From NCBI GenBank assembly GCA_945878555.1, contig CAMDWI010000030.1:1-37686 (forward strand): a stretch of DNA of 37,686 bases. Direction: 5' to 3'. This DNA is from Klebsiella pneumoniae (lineage in GTDB: Bacteria > Pseudomonadota > Gammaproteobacteria > Eutrophobiales > Eutrophobiaceae). Made by a program: the position numbers and the translations under genes. The notes beneath the pieces are model-generated. The model was given only the letters and a program-made list of their open reading frames with translations, made no database searches and was not told where the DNA came from. Of this stretch, positions 12,175-19,460 are shown piece by piece (position 1 is the stretch's first letter; every line of letters begins with the position of its first letter).

Positions 12175-13053
12175 ATGGTTGCTAAAAAGAAAGGCGGTAA
12201 AAAGTCGGTGACGAAGAAGAAGCCTGTAGTCAAGGTGGTTGCCAAAAAGGCGACCAAAAAGAAACCGGTCAAGGTGAAAGCCGCTGCAAAACCGGTAAAA
12301 CAGGCGACCAAAAAGAAACCTGTTAAAAAGCCGGTTGTGGTCAAAAAGGCGGCAAAAAAACAGAAGCCCGTCAAAAAGGCCATTGCCGTTAAAAAAGCAC
12401 CAGCCAAACCGGTCGCAAAGAAAAAAGCACCTGTAAAGAAATCAGCACCCGCCAAACAGGCAATCAAACCCGTAACCAAAAAGAAAGCAGTCGTCAAGAA
12501 GGCAGCGGCCCCGGCCAAACCGGTCGTCGTAGCAGCTGCCCCGAAGAAGGCCGCCAGGGTCGAGAAGAAACCCGCAACTCCGGTTAAATCCGGCAAGGCC
12601 CAAATCCAGGAAATGAAGAACAAGGTATTCCGACGCTCACCCACTGATGTACAACCGTTCCAGCCGTATCGCGCTGAACATGGCGAGGAATATATGAATA
12701 CGCCACAACGCGAACACTTCCGCAATATCCTGATGGACTGGAAAAAAGTCCTGATGCAGGAAGTTGACCGCACTGTGCATCACATGCAGGACGAGGCCGC
12801 CAACTTCCCGGATCCGAATGATCGCGCCACCCAGGAAGAAGAGTTTGCGCTGGAATTAAGAACCCGTGATCGCGAGCGCAAGCTGATCCGCAAGATCGAC
12901 GAGGCCGTACTCAGTCTGGAGACCGGTGATTATGGTTACTGCGAGGTATGCGGTGTCGAGATCGGGGTCAAGCGTCTGGAGGCCAGGCCAACCGCGACCT
13001 TGTGTATCGACTGCAAGACACTCGACGAAATCAAGGAAAAACAGCTGGGGTAA
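12175..13053 (+). CDS. dksA: DksA with a long lysine/alanine/proline-rich N-terminal extension
   Basis: A 292-residue protein. Residues about 147-292 are a complete canonical DksA: coiled-coil hairpin with the tip motif DPNDRA (Asp213, Asp216, Ala218, the residues that act in the polymerase secondary channel) and the four-cysteine zinc finger (Cys256, Cys259, Cys277, Cys280). DksA acts with ppGpp on RNA polymerase to reset rRNA and amino-acid promoters. Residues 1-145 consist almost only of K, A, P and V in irregular [13 protein letters not shown] units, like histone-H1/AlgP-type tails, and probably bind nucleic acid (inference). GGAG lies 9 nt before the ATG at 12175; an upstream TTG at 12160 is less likely because it overlaps that site. 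E. coli DksA is 151 residues, so this version is about twice the usual length. gluQ follows after 27 bp. Confidence 0.93.
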   Translation: MVAKKKGGKKSVTKKKPVVKVVAKKATKKKPVKVKAAAKPVKQATKKKPVKKPVVVKKAAKKQKPVKKAIAVKKAPAKPVAKKKAPVKKSAPAKQAIKPVTKKKAVVKKAAAPAKPVVVAAAPKKAARVEKKPATPVKSGKAQIQEMKNKVFRRSPTDVQPFQPYRAEHGEEYMNTPQREHFRNILMDWKKVLMQEVDRTVHHMQDEAANFPDPNDRATQEEEFALELRTRDRERKLIRKIDEAVLSLETGDYGYCEVCGVEIGVKRLEARPTATLCIDCKTLDEIKEKQLG

Positions 13054-13080
13054 CACCCGCTTATCGGTCAGTCGCTGTCT

Positions 13081-13980
13081 GTGACTCACCAATTGTCCCA
13101 ACCGTATACGGGCCGCTTCGCACCTACGCCGAGCGGCCCGTTGCATTTTGGCTCCATCGTGACGGCACTTGCCAGCTTTCTGCAGGCACGTACCCGGCAG
13201 GGCCGCTGGCTGGTGCGCATAGATGATCTGGATACTCACCGCGTCAAACCGGGTGCCAGTGACGACATCCTGAAAACATTACAGCTGTTGTCCCTGCACT
13301 GGGACGGACAGGTGCTCTACCAAAGTACTCGCCATGAGGCTTATCAGGCTGCACTGGAGGTGCTGCTGAATCAGGAACTGCTGTATCGCTGCGACTGTCC
13401 GCGCAAGGAAACGCGCGGCACGCCCTACCCCGGTACTTGCCGTGACCGTAATGTGCCCCTTTGTCACCAGGCGGCCTTGCGTATACGCACTGACAATACC
13501 ATCATCCGCTTTACCGATCTGATCCAGGGTGACTATGCACTTAATATTAACGCCGACAGTGGTGATTTTATTGTGCAACGTGCCGATGATATCCACGGTT
13601 ATGCGCTGACGGTCGTTGTCGATGATGCCTGGCTGGGCGTGACCGGGGTAATACGTGGCGCCGACCTGCTCGCCTCCACGCCCGAACAAGTATTGATGCA
13701 CCAGTATCTGGGACTCGCAGTGCCGGCTTACGGACACGTGCCGGTCGCCACCGACGCGTCGGGCAAAAAACTGAGTAAACGTTATGAGGCCACCGATGCG
13801 CTGATGGAGTCCGACCCAGGCAGCCTGTTAATTCGGGCGCTGGAGTTTCTGGGGCAACAAGTGGATCCGCAACTGCATGTGGCTGACACGGCCTCGGTAA
13901 TCGGCTGGGCGCTGGAGAACTGGGATATTGCCCGCGTGCCACGTGTGCAAAGCCTGCCCGGCAATATGGACATGCACTAA
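13081..13980 (+). CDS. gluQ: Glutamyl-Q tRNA(Asp) synthetase GluQRS
   Basis: A 299-residue paralogue of the glutamyl-tRNA synthetase catalytic core, without the anticodon domain. It attaches glutamate to queuosine in the wobble base of tRNA-Asp. The HIGH-like motif is in GRFAPTPSGPLHFGS, the zinc-site cysteines in YRCDCPRKE and YPGTC, and the KMSKS-like loop is KKLSKR. The start is GTG at 13081, which gives the expected N-terminus a few residues before GRFAPTPSG; no strong ribosome site precedes it. The dksA-gluQ pair is conserved in many gammaproteobacteria. Together with queF 2 kb upstream, this places two queuosine-related enzymes close together. Confidence 0.95.
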   Translation: MTHQLSQPYTGRFAPTPSGPLHFGSIVTALASFLQARTRQGRWLVRIDDLDTHRVKPGASDDILKTLQLLSLHWDGQVLYQSTRHEAYQAALEVLLNQELLYRCDCPRKETRGTPYPGTCRDRNVPLCHQAALRIRTDNTIIRFTDLIQGDYALNINADSGDFIVQRADDIHGYALTVVVDDAWLGVTGVIRGADLLASTPEQVLMHQYLGLAVPAYGHVPVATDASGKKLSKRYEATDALMESDPGSLLIRALEFLGQQVDPQLHVADTASVIGWALENWDIARVPRVQSLPGNMDMH

Positions 13981-13995
13981 CCCGTTCCAACGATT

Positions 13996-14257
13996 ACTAA
14001 ATAACAGTTCCGAAATCCTGTTCAGATTGGGCACGGGAATATTACCGTGACAGACCGTTAGCCGCATGGGCAAACGGCGGGTTAAGGAGCCGTTTGCGCC
14101 GTTACAGGGATGTAACGGCTGGACTTTCGAGCGGAGCGGGACGCGCAGCGATGAAAGCGGCGCTCGAGCGTACATGGATGTATTCACAGCGTGTCTGGAA
14201 GGGTAATATTCCCGTGCCCAATCTGAACTGTCGTGGATTTCGGAACTGTTATTTAGT
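13996..14257. mobile_element. MITE-like non-autonomous element with 51/56-bp terminal inverted repeats
   Basis: The left arm (13996-14046) and right arm (14202-14257) are inverted copies, starting ACTAAATAACAGTTCCGAAA and ending GGCACGGGAATATTACC when read inward. They are identical except for one short indel (5 nt longer on the right). The 155-bp core holds two further hairpins: GCAAACGGC/GCCGTTTGC (14070-14078 with 14089-14097) and GCCGTTACA/TGTAACGGC (14098-14106 with 14111-14119). There is no transposase reading frame and I see no clear target-site duplication. The element fills nearly all of the gap between convergent gluQ and the DAHP synthase gene. As RNA, either strand would fold into one long hairpin, which might also end transcription from both sides. 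Confidence 0.7.
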
Positions 14258-14290
14258 CGCGCAGACCGGACGCAACACACCCGTAATTGG

Positions 14291-15403
14291 TTATTGAATC
14301 TTTTCCCGCAGCTCACAACGTTTCAGATAGGCCTGCCGCGAAATAGTGATGTCCTCAAGAAACCACTCCAGCTCCTTCATCTGCAAGGCCTGCGGGCCAT
14401 CGACCAGTGCGGTAGCCGGGTCCGGATGAAAATCAACCAGCACCATATTCGCACCGGCGATTACACCCTGCGCGGTCGCATGCATGACATCAAGAATACG
14501 ATCCGGGGACTCGGTGCGTGTGCCCACTGAATGGGAGGGATCGATACAGACCGGCATACGCGTCAGCCGTTTGACGACCGGCACATGCGCAAAATCGACC
14601 AGGTTGCGGTGCGGGTCACCGTAGTTCGTCTTCATCCCGCGCAGGCAGAAGATCACGTTCTGGTTGCCCTCACTGGCCAGATATTCGGCCGCGTTCAGTG
14701 ATTCTTCCAGCGTAATACCAAAACCCCGCTTCAGCAGGACCGGAAACTGTTTCTGGCGGCCTGCTGTTTTTAACAGTTCAAAATTCTGCGTGTTGCGGGT
14801 ACCAATCTGTAACAACACACCGGTTGGATTACCGGTCTGTTCGAGCGCGGTCTGGATCTCGTCGATATGATCATCATGGGTAATCTCCATCGCAATCACC
14901 TTGATCCCGTATTTGCCCGCCAGCTCGAACACATAGGGCAGACAACTTTTACCGTGGCCCTGGAACGCATACGGATTCGTGCGCGGCTTGTAGGCACCCA
15001 TGCGCGTGCAGACCAGACCGAGCTGTTGCAAGGTCTTCATCATGATTTCGACATGGGTCGGTGTATCGACGGCACACAATCCGGCGAATATATTCAGACT
15101 ATCCTGACCAAAGCGCACACCATTGTATTCAAAGTGACTGGGACGGTCATCGTCCTTGTGACGGCCGAGTATGCGGTATTCACGCGACACGCGGATGACA
15201 CGGTCGACCACCTCAAATGCAGCAATTTCTGCCGCATCCAGCGGGGCGGTGTTGCCTATCAGATATAACTCGGTCAGCGTTTGCTGTGCACCGACCACCT
15301 CATGTGTACGTACCTGGATCCGTTGCAGGCTGTTGAGGTAACCCATCAGTTTGAGATATCCAGGCTGTTGCTTGTTCGTATCCGGGTGCAATAACACTAT
15401 CAT
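14291..15403 (-). CDS. 3-deoxy-7-phosphoheptulonate (DAHP) synthase, type I-beta
   Basis: A 370-residue enzyme joining phosphoenolpyruvate and erythrose 4-phosphate, the first step of the shikimate pathway. The first ~80 residues look like the ferredoxin-like regulatory domain found in some I-beta enzymes. The barrel carries GAYKPRTNPYAFQGHG (substrate-binding), LLKRGFG, VIFCLRGMKT, PVCIDPSHSVG and the metal-site region VDFHPDPATALVDGPQAL. This matches the AroF-like Thermotoga/Bacillus type rather than the I-alpha AroFGH of E. coli. The ATG at 15403 has AGGGA 7-8 nt upstream. It is followed by the MITE-like element and preceded, 24 bp away on the same strand, by the amidotransferase gene. Feedback specificity is not readable here. 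Confidence 0.9.
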   Translation of the reverse strand: MIVLLHPDTNKQQPGYLKLMGYLNSLQRIQVRTHEVVGAQQTLTELYLIGNTAPLDAAEIAAFEVVDRVIRVSREYRILGRHKDDDRPSHFEYNGVRFGQDSLNIFAGLCAVDTPTHVEIMMKTLQQLGLVCTRMGAYKPRTNPYAFQGHGKSCLPYVFELAGKYGIKVIAMEITHDDHIDEIQTALEQTGNPTGVLLQIGTRNTQNFELLKTAGRQKQFPVLLKRGFGITLEESLNAAEYLASEGNQNVIFCLRGMKTNYGDPHRNLVDFAHVPVVKRLTRMPVCIDPSHSVGTRTESPDRILDVMHATAQGVIAGANMVLVDFHPDPATALVDGPQALQMKELEWFLEDITISRQAYLKRCELREKIQ

Positions 15404-15427
15404 CAGTTTATCCCTTACGCGTTTGTT

Positions 15428-16129
15428 TCAATGTGGCCAGGCAGCGAGCCAGCGACTGTATATCGTATCAGCTATCCGGTTCAGCCGCCCGATCCGGGCC
15501 TGAAGATCATGCAACATCTCTTGCTCTGACTGCACACTTTCACTCACCTGCAATTCACCACGACTTTCCTCCACCCATTTCTCCACCAGTGGTGCGGTCA
15601 TCTCGATATGGCACTGGAAACCGAGACTGTTGCCATACACAAATGCCTGGTTCGGACAGAACCGGCTTTGCAACAACGACGTCGCACCTGCCGGGATATC
15701 GAAGGTCTCGCCGTGCCAGTGAAACAACTCTGCTTCGTCCGGGACCCCGGCCAACCAGTCACGGGTGGCTGCATTATCGATTCGCGAGCTTTTGTGCCAG
15801 CCTATCTCGCTAACCGGGTTTGCATGCACACGGGCTCCCAGTGCCTTTGCCATCAACTGACCACCCAGACAATGGCCCAGCACCGGGATCCCCCGGTCAA
15901 TGGCCTGCCGTATCAGTGCCAGTTCATCTGCTATCCACGGCAACGGGTCATTTACGCTCATCGGCCCGCCCATGAATACCAGTGCAGAAGCACCATATGG
16001 ATTTTCTGGCAGGGGTTCGCCCTGATCAACACATATCATTTCAGAGGGAATTTTTTTATCACGCAGAAAATCGCCCAGATACCCGGGGCCTTCATGGGCG
16101 ATGTGTCTGAATATCAAAACGGGTGCCAT
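15428..16129 (-). CDS. Class I glutamine amidotransferase (GMP-synthase-like GATase1 domain protein)
   Basis: A 233-residue stand-alone triad glutamine amidotransferase domain. The nucleophile Cys87 sits in the elbow GHCLGGQ, and the catalytic His174 and Glu176 are in FQCHIEM. The oxyanion region is FMGGPMSVND. Such proteins hydrolyse glutamine and pass ammonia to a partner, or act on gamma-glutamyl compounds; the acceptor is unknown here. A C-terminal helix of about 45 residues beyond the core (from VQSEQEMLHDL) may be a partner contact. The gene probably forms a transcription unit with the DAHP synthase gene 24 bp downstream. The pairing does not reveal the substrate. Confidence 0.85.
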   Translation of the reverse strand: MAPVLIFRHIAHEGPGYLGDFLRDKKIPSEMICVDQGEPLPENPYGASALVFMGGPMSVNDPLPWIADELALIRQAIDRGIPVLGHCLGGQLMAKALGARVHANPVSEIGWHKSSRIDNAATRDWLAGVPDEAELFHWHGETFDIPAGATSLLQSRFCPNQAFVYGNSLGFQCHIEMTAPLVEKWVEESRGELQVSESVQSEQEMLHDLQARIGRLNRIADTIYSRWLAAWPH

Positions 16130-16226
16130 GTGTATTCCAGTGTGTCAGATAATCCGGATTATTTTACAATGAACTGCGCCACCCGTCGCTGTCCGGATGT
16201 TGCCGGCATCCAAAGCACCCCACTTA

Positions 16227-16347
16227 CGTCATACTGGCGTACGCCAGTATCCAGTCAAACAATACACCGAAGGCACACTGAACATGATGCGCGCCTGCAT
16301 ACGACTGGATTCCGCGCTCTGCCAGTACACCCATGCATTGTATGACG
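16227..16347. repeat. REPIN-like pair of inverted palindromic repeats
   Basis: The first copy (16227-16256) contains a perfect 20-bp palindrome, ATACTGGCGT/ACGCCAGTAT at 16231-16250, flanked by CGTC and CCAGTC. A second, more degenerate copy lies inverted at 16303-16347 (GACTGGAT to GTATGACG). The ends CGTCATAC/GTATGACG and ATCCAGTC/GACTGGAT match exactly. This looks like the widespread short intergenic family whose reading frames give VIPAxAGIQ-type peptides. It sits in the 382-bp gap between the divergent amidotransferase gene and kup. The rest of that gap is A+T-rich and should hold both promoters, but I find no convincing -35/-10 pair. Confidence 0.6.
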
Positions 16348-16511
16348 ACCCGAAGAGTATTTTCATGCGGGCAATAAACACATAAATGAAAATGACTGTT
16401 AATCAAATCAGTAATAATAAACCTGAAGATCACTCTCGCATCTCCAAAAACCTGACTATACTTTGTCCACCGGTTTTATATTTCTTGTGAACTTAATGTA
16501 AGGACACCCAT

Positions 16512-18389
16512 ACGCACACGCACAATCAGACTCCACGAACAGCCGCATTAACCCTCGCCGCCCTCGGCGTCGTTTATGGCGATATCGGTACCAGCCCGCT
16601 ATATACCATCAAGGAAATATTTGGTCCTGCCACAGGGATTACACTGAACACAGCCAATTTGATCGGGGCCATCTCCGCTGTTTTATGGTCGCTGATGCTG
16701 GTCGTCACGCTGAAATATGTGCTGTTGATTCTGCGCGCCGATAACCGGGGGGAAGGCGGTGGACTGGCCTTAACGGCGTTGGCATCGAATGCCGTCAGAA
16801 GCAGACCTAACCTCCGGCACGGATTACTGCTGCTTGGCATCTTTGGCGCGACGCTGTTTTATGGTGACAGCGTCATAACCCCGGCAATTTCCGTCCTTGG
16901 TGCCATGGAAGGTCTGCAGGTAGTTGCACCGACTCTCGAACAGTTTGTATTGCCCGTGTCTGTCAGTGTGCTGATCGTCCTGTTTCTGGCACAACGAAAA
17001 GGTACGCATACGGTCGGCAAGTTTTTTGGCTCCGTCATACTAGTCTGGTTTCTGGTGCTCGGCTTTACCGGTATCGTACAGATCATCCAGCAACCTGACA
17101 TCCTGAAGGCCCTGAATCCCTGGCATGGCATTCATTTTCTGTTTGAGCGCGGCCCACTGGTGCTGGCCGCCGTCGGTGCAATCGTGCTGGCATTGACCGG
17201 TGCCGAGGCACTCTATGCAGACATGGGGCATTTTGGTCGCAAGCCCATCCAGCTGGCCTGGCTGGGACTGGTGTTGCCTGCTCTCGCGCTGAATTACATG
17301 GGACAAGGTGCCCTGTTAATGCACGACCCCTCCGCACTTGAGAACCCGTTTTATCACATGTTTACCTCCTTCTGGTTGATCCCCGCGGTAGTACTGTCCT
17401 CCGCTGCGGCGATCATCGCATCCCAGGCGGTGATCTCCGGGGCTTATTCCTTGACCAAACAGGCCATACTATTGGGATTTTTGCCGCGTATGCAGATAGT
17501 GCATACCTCTGAACAGAATAAGGGACAAATTTACCTGCCTGCGGTCAACTGGATATTGCTCACGGCCGTCATTATTGCGGTAATGGCATTCCAGAGTTCG
17601 TCAGCGCTGGCGGGCGCCTACGGGATTGCGGTCACATTGACGATGGTCATTACCACCGTTATGACCTTTTTTGTCATTCGTCATGCCTGGCACATGCCTG
17701 CGGCGATATCGCTGGCGGCAACAGCGGTCTTCATCGTCGTCGATCTGTTCCTGTTCGCAGGCTGCATCATCAAGTTCTTTGATGGCGGCTGGTTCCCGCT
17801 GGTGATGGGCCTGATGATCTTTGGCATCATGACCACCTGGTCACGTGGACGTGCACGGCTGATCCAGAGCATCCAGAAGGACGGTATCGATCTGCTCCCG
17901 TTTGTGCAGAATCTGGATTTCAGTTCGGTCAATGTTGCGGAGCGCACAGCCATCTATGCCGTCGCGAATCCGCATGTTGTCCCCCAGGCCCTGTTGCACA
18001 ATATGAAACATAACCAGGTACTGCACCGGAAAAACATCATCCTCACCGTACAGTTTGAGGAAGTGCCACGTATCGCAATTGAACAATGTCTTGAAGTGAC
18101 GCGACTATCCGATCAGTTCTGGCGTGTGATTGTAAAACGTGGATTTATGGATGACACCAATATTCCTGAAATCCTGGAAAACTGTAAAAACCACGGTCTG
18201 GTAATCCCGGCGTTTGAAGCAACCTATTTTCTCAGTCGCGAGACCGTGGTTCCCTGTGCAAACGGCGGCATGATGCAATGGCGGGACAAGCTGTTTGCCG
18301 CAATGAGCCGGAACTCCAGCGATATCGCCCGGTTTTTCCAGTTACCGGATAACGGTGTCGTCGAGCTGGGGACGCGGGTGCAGATCTAG
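16512..18389 (+). CDS. kup: Low-affinity potassium transporter Kup, start codon apparently lost
   Basis: The frame encodes about 625 residues of a KUP/HAK/KT potassium:proton symporter (E. coli Kup 622). The diagnostic N-terminal motif [16 protein letters not shown] is followed by about twelve membrane segments and a cytoplasmic C-terminal domain (from about [15 protein letters not shown]). The frame is open from 16500, but I find no ATG, GTG or TTG before the TTG at 16659, which would remove the first membrane helix and the GDIGTSPLY motif. Upstream, AAGGA is followed by CACCCATACG. Insertion of a G after AT would give an ATG in frame, at perfect spacing from AAGGA, reading M-THTHNQTP. So the real start was probably near 16510, and a one-base deletion or sequencing error removed it. 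It converges with korB, 15 bp apart. Confidence 0.9.
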   Translation, partial: THTHNQTPRTAALTLAALGVVYGDIGTSPLYTIKEIFGPATGITLNTANLIGAISAVLWSLMLVVTLKYVLLILRADNRGEGGGLALTALASNAVRSRPNLRHGLLLLGIFGATLFYGDSVITPAISVLGAMEGLQVVAPTLEQFVLPVSVSVLIVLFLAQRKGTHTVGKFFGSVILVWFLVLGFTGIVQIIQQPDILKALNPWHGIHFLFERGPLVLAAVGAIVLALTGAEALYADMGHFGRKPIQLAWLGLVLPALALNYMGQGALLMHDPSALENPFYHMFTSFWLIPAVVLSSAAAIIASQAVISGAYSLTKQAILLGFLPRMQIVHTSEQNKGQIYLPAVNWILLTAVIIAVMAFQSSSALAGAYGIAVTLTMVITTVMTFFVIRHAWHMPAAISLAATAVFIVVDLFLFAGCIIKFFDGGWFPLVMGLMIFGIMTTWSRGRARLIQSIQKDGIDLLPFVQNLDFSSVNVAERTAIYAVANPHVVPQALLHNMKHNQVLHRKNIILTVQFEEVPRIAIEQCLEVTRLSDQFWRVIVKRGFMDDTNIPEILENCKNHGLVIPAFEATYFLSRETVVPCANGGMMQWRDKLFAAMSRNSSDIARFFQLPDNGVVELGTRVQI

Positions 18390-18404
18390 ACCTGCAAGCC
18401 GGTA

Positions 18405-19436
18405 TCAGACCGTCCAGGTCTCCCCGGCGCGCAGGTATTTCTTCAGATCACCCTTGCCCTGGATCTCCTGTGCGCTCGTGATCTGCTCTTCCAGCATGTC
18501 GCCATAGACCGGACGATTGATCGCACGCAACACGCCCATCGGCACCGGAAACTCCGGCATGTCGAGCTGGGCCAGCAGGTACGGCAGGGTCGGATTCGGT
18601 GAGGTCTCGTCATGAATGAGGATATCCGCCGGATTCACATCGGCAACATTTACAACGTGCGGCTCGATACTGCCATTCACCGAACGTATCGCAATCGCCT
18701 TCTGACCGTCCTTGCCAAAAATGACCGGCTTGCCATGTTGAAGCGGGACAGTAAATTCGAGCTGGTTCTTCTTGTCGGCAAACGCATCAAACGCACCGTC
18801 GTTAAACACATTGCAGTTCTGGAATATCTCGATAAACGCCGTACCCCTGTGGCGGGCGGCACGCATCAGCACATCACGCATCTGCGCACCCTCGGTCGCA
18901 ATGGCACGGGCGATAAAGGTCGCCTCGGAGGCAATCGCCACGGACATAGGATTTAATGGCCGTTCCACCGTACCGTGCGGACTCGACTTGGTCTTTTTGC
19001 CGATCTCGGAGGTTGGGGAATACTGGCCCTTGGTAAGACCGTAGATACGGTTATTGAACAACAGGATCTTCACGTCGATATTACGACGCAGGCAGTGGAT
19101 CAGGTGGTTGCCGCCGATACTGAGGCCATCACCATCACCGGTCACGACCCAGACCTGTAATTCGGGGCGGGTCAGTTTCAAACCGGTGGCGATCGTGGGC
19201 GCGCGGCCGTGGATAGTATGGAACCCGAAGTTATTCATGTAATACGGGAAGCGGCTGGAGCAACCTATACCGGAGATGAACACGATGTTTTCCTTTTTCA
19301 GTTTCATGTCCGCACAGATTTCAGGCATGACACGTTGCACCTGAGCCAGGATGGAATAGTCGCCACAACCAGGGCACCATCGGACTTCCTGATCCGAGCT
19401 GAAATCCTTACGGGTATATTCCGCTACTGCGCTCAT
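18405..19436 (-). CDS. korB: 2-oxoacid:ferredoxin oxidoreductase, beta subunit (KorB-like)
   Basis: A 343-residue subunit binding thiamine diphosphate and one 4Fe-4S cluster. WCPGCGDYS supplies Cys21 and Cys24, IGCSS Cys59, and IFQNCNVF Cys208, matching the four cluster ligands of two-subunit enzymes. The ThDP motif runs from GDGDGLSIGGNH (residues 100-111) to FNNRIYGLT. The complex oxidatively decarboxylates a 2-oxoacid to acyl-CoA with ferredoxin as acceptor, or runs in reverse. The two-subunit layout is typical of 2-oxoglutarate enzymes, but pyruvate or broad specificity cannot be excluded. GGAGAG lies 5 nt upstream of the ATG. It follows the alpha subunit by 24 bp and is surely co-transcribed. 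Confidence 0.93.
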   Translation of the reverse strand: MSAVAEYTRKDFSSDQEVRWCPGCGDYSILAQVQRVMPEICADMKLKKENIVFISGIGCSSRFPYYMNNFGFHTIHGRAPTIATGLKLTRPELQVWVVTGDGDGLSIGGNHLIHCLRRNIDVKILLFNNRIYGLTKGQYSPTSEIGKKTKSSPHGTVERPLNPMSVAIASEATFIARAIATEGAQMRDVLMRAARHRGTAFIEIFQNCNVFNDGAFDAFADKKNQLEFTVPLQHGKPVIFGKDGQKAIAIRSVNGSIEPHVVNVADVNPADILIHDETSPNPTLPYLLAQLDMPEFPVPMGVLRAINRPVYGDMLEEQITSAQEIQGKGDLKKYLRAGETWTV

Positions 19437-19460
19437 AATTTCTCTCCGCGATCTTGCCTG

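Noticed and set aside
12150..12773. A 207-codon open frame opposite dksA with a membrane-like Phe/Thr/Gly-rich product
   Set aside because: It is the mirror of the lysine-rich tail (AAA/AAG codons read backwards as TTT/CTT). It has no family resemblance and overlaps a firm gene.
13828..14316. Open frame running through the MITE-like element (peptide with SSLRVPLRSKVQPLHPCNG)
   Set aside because: This is the translation of a dispersed repeat often annotated as hypothetical protein. It overlaps gluQ and has no start signals.
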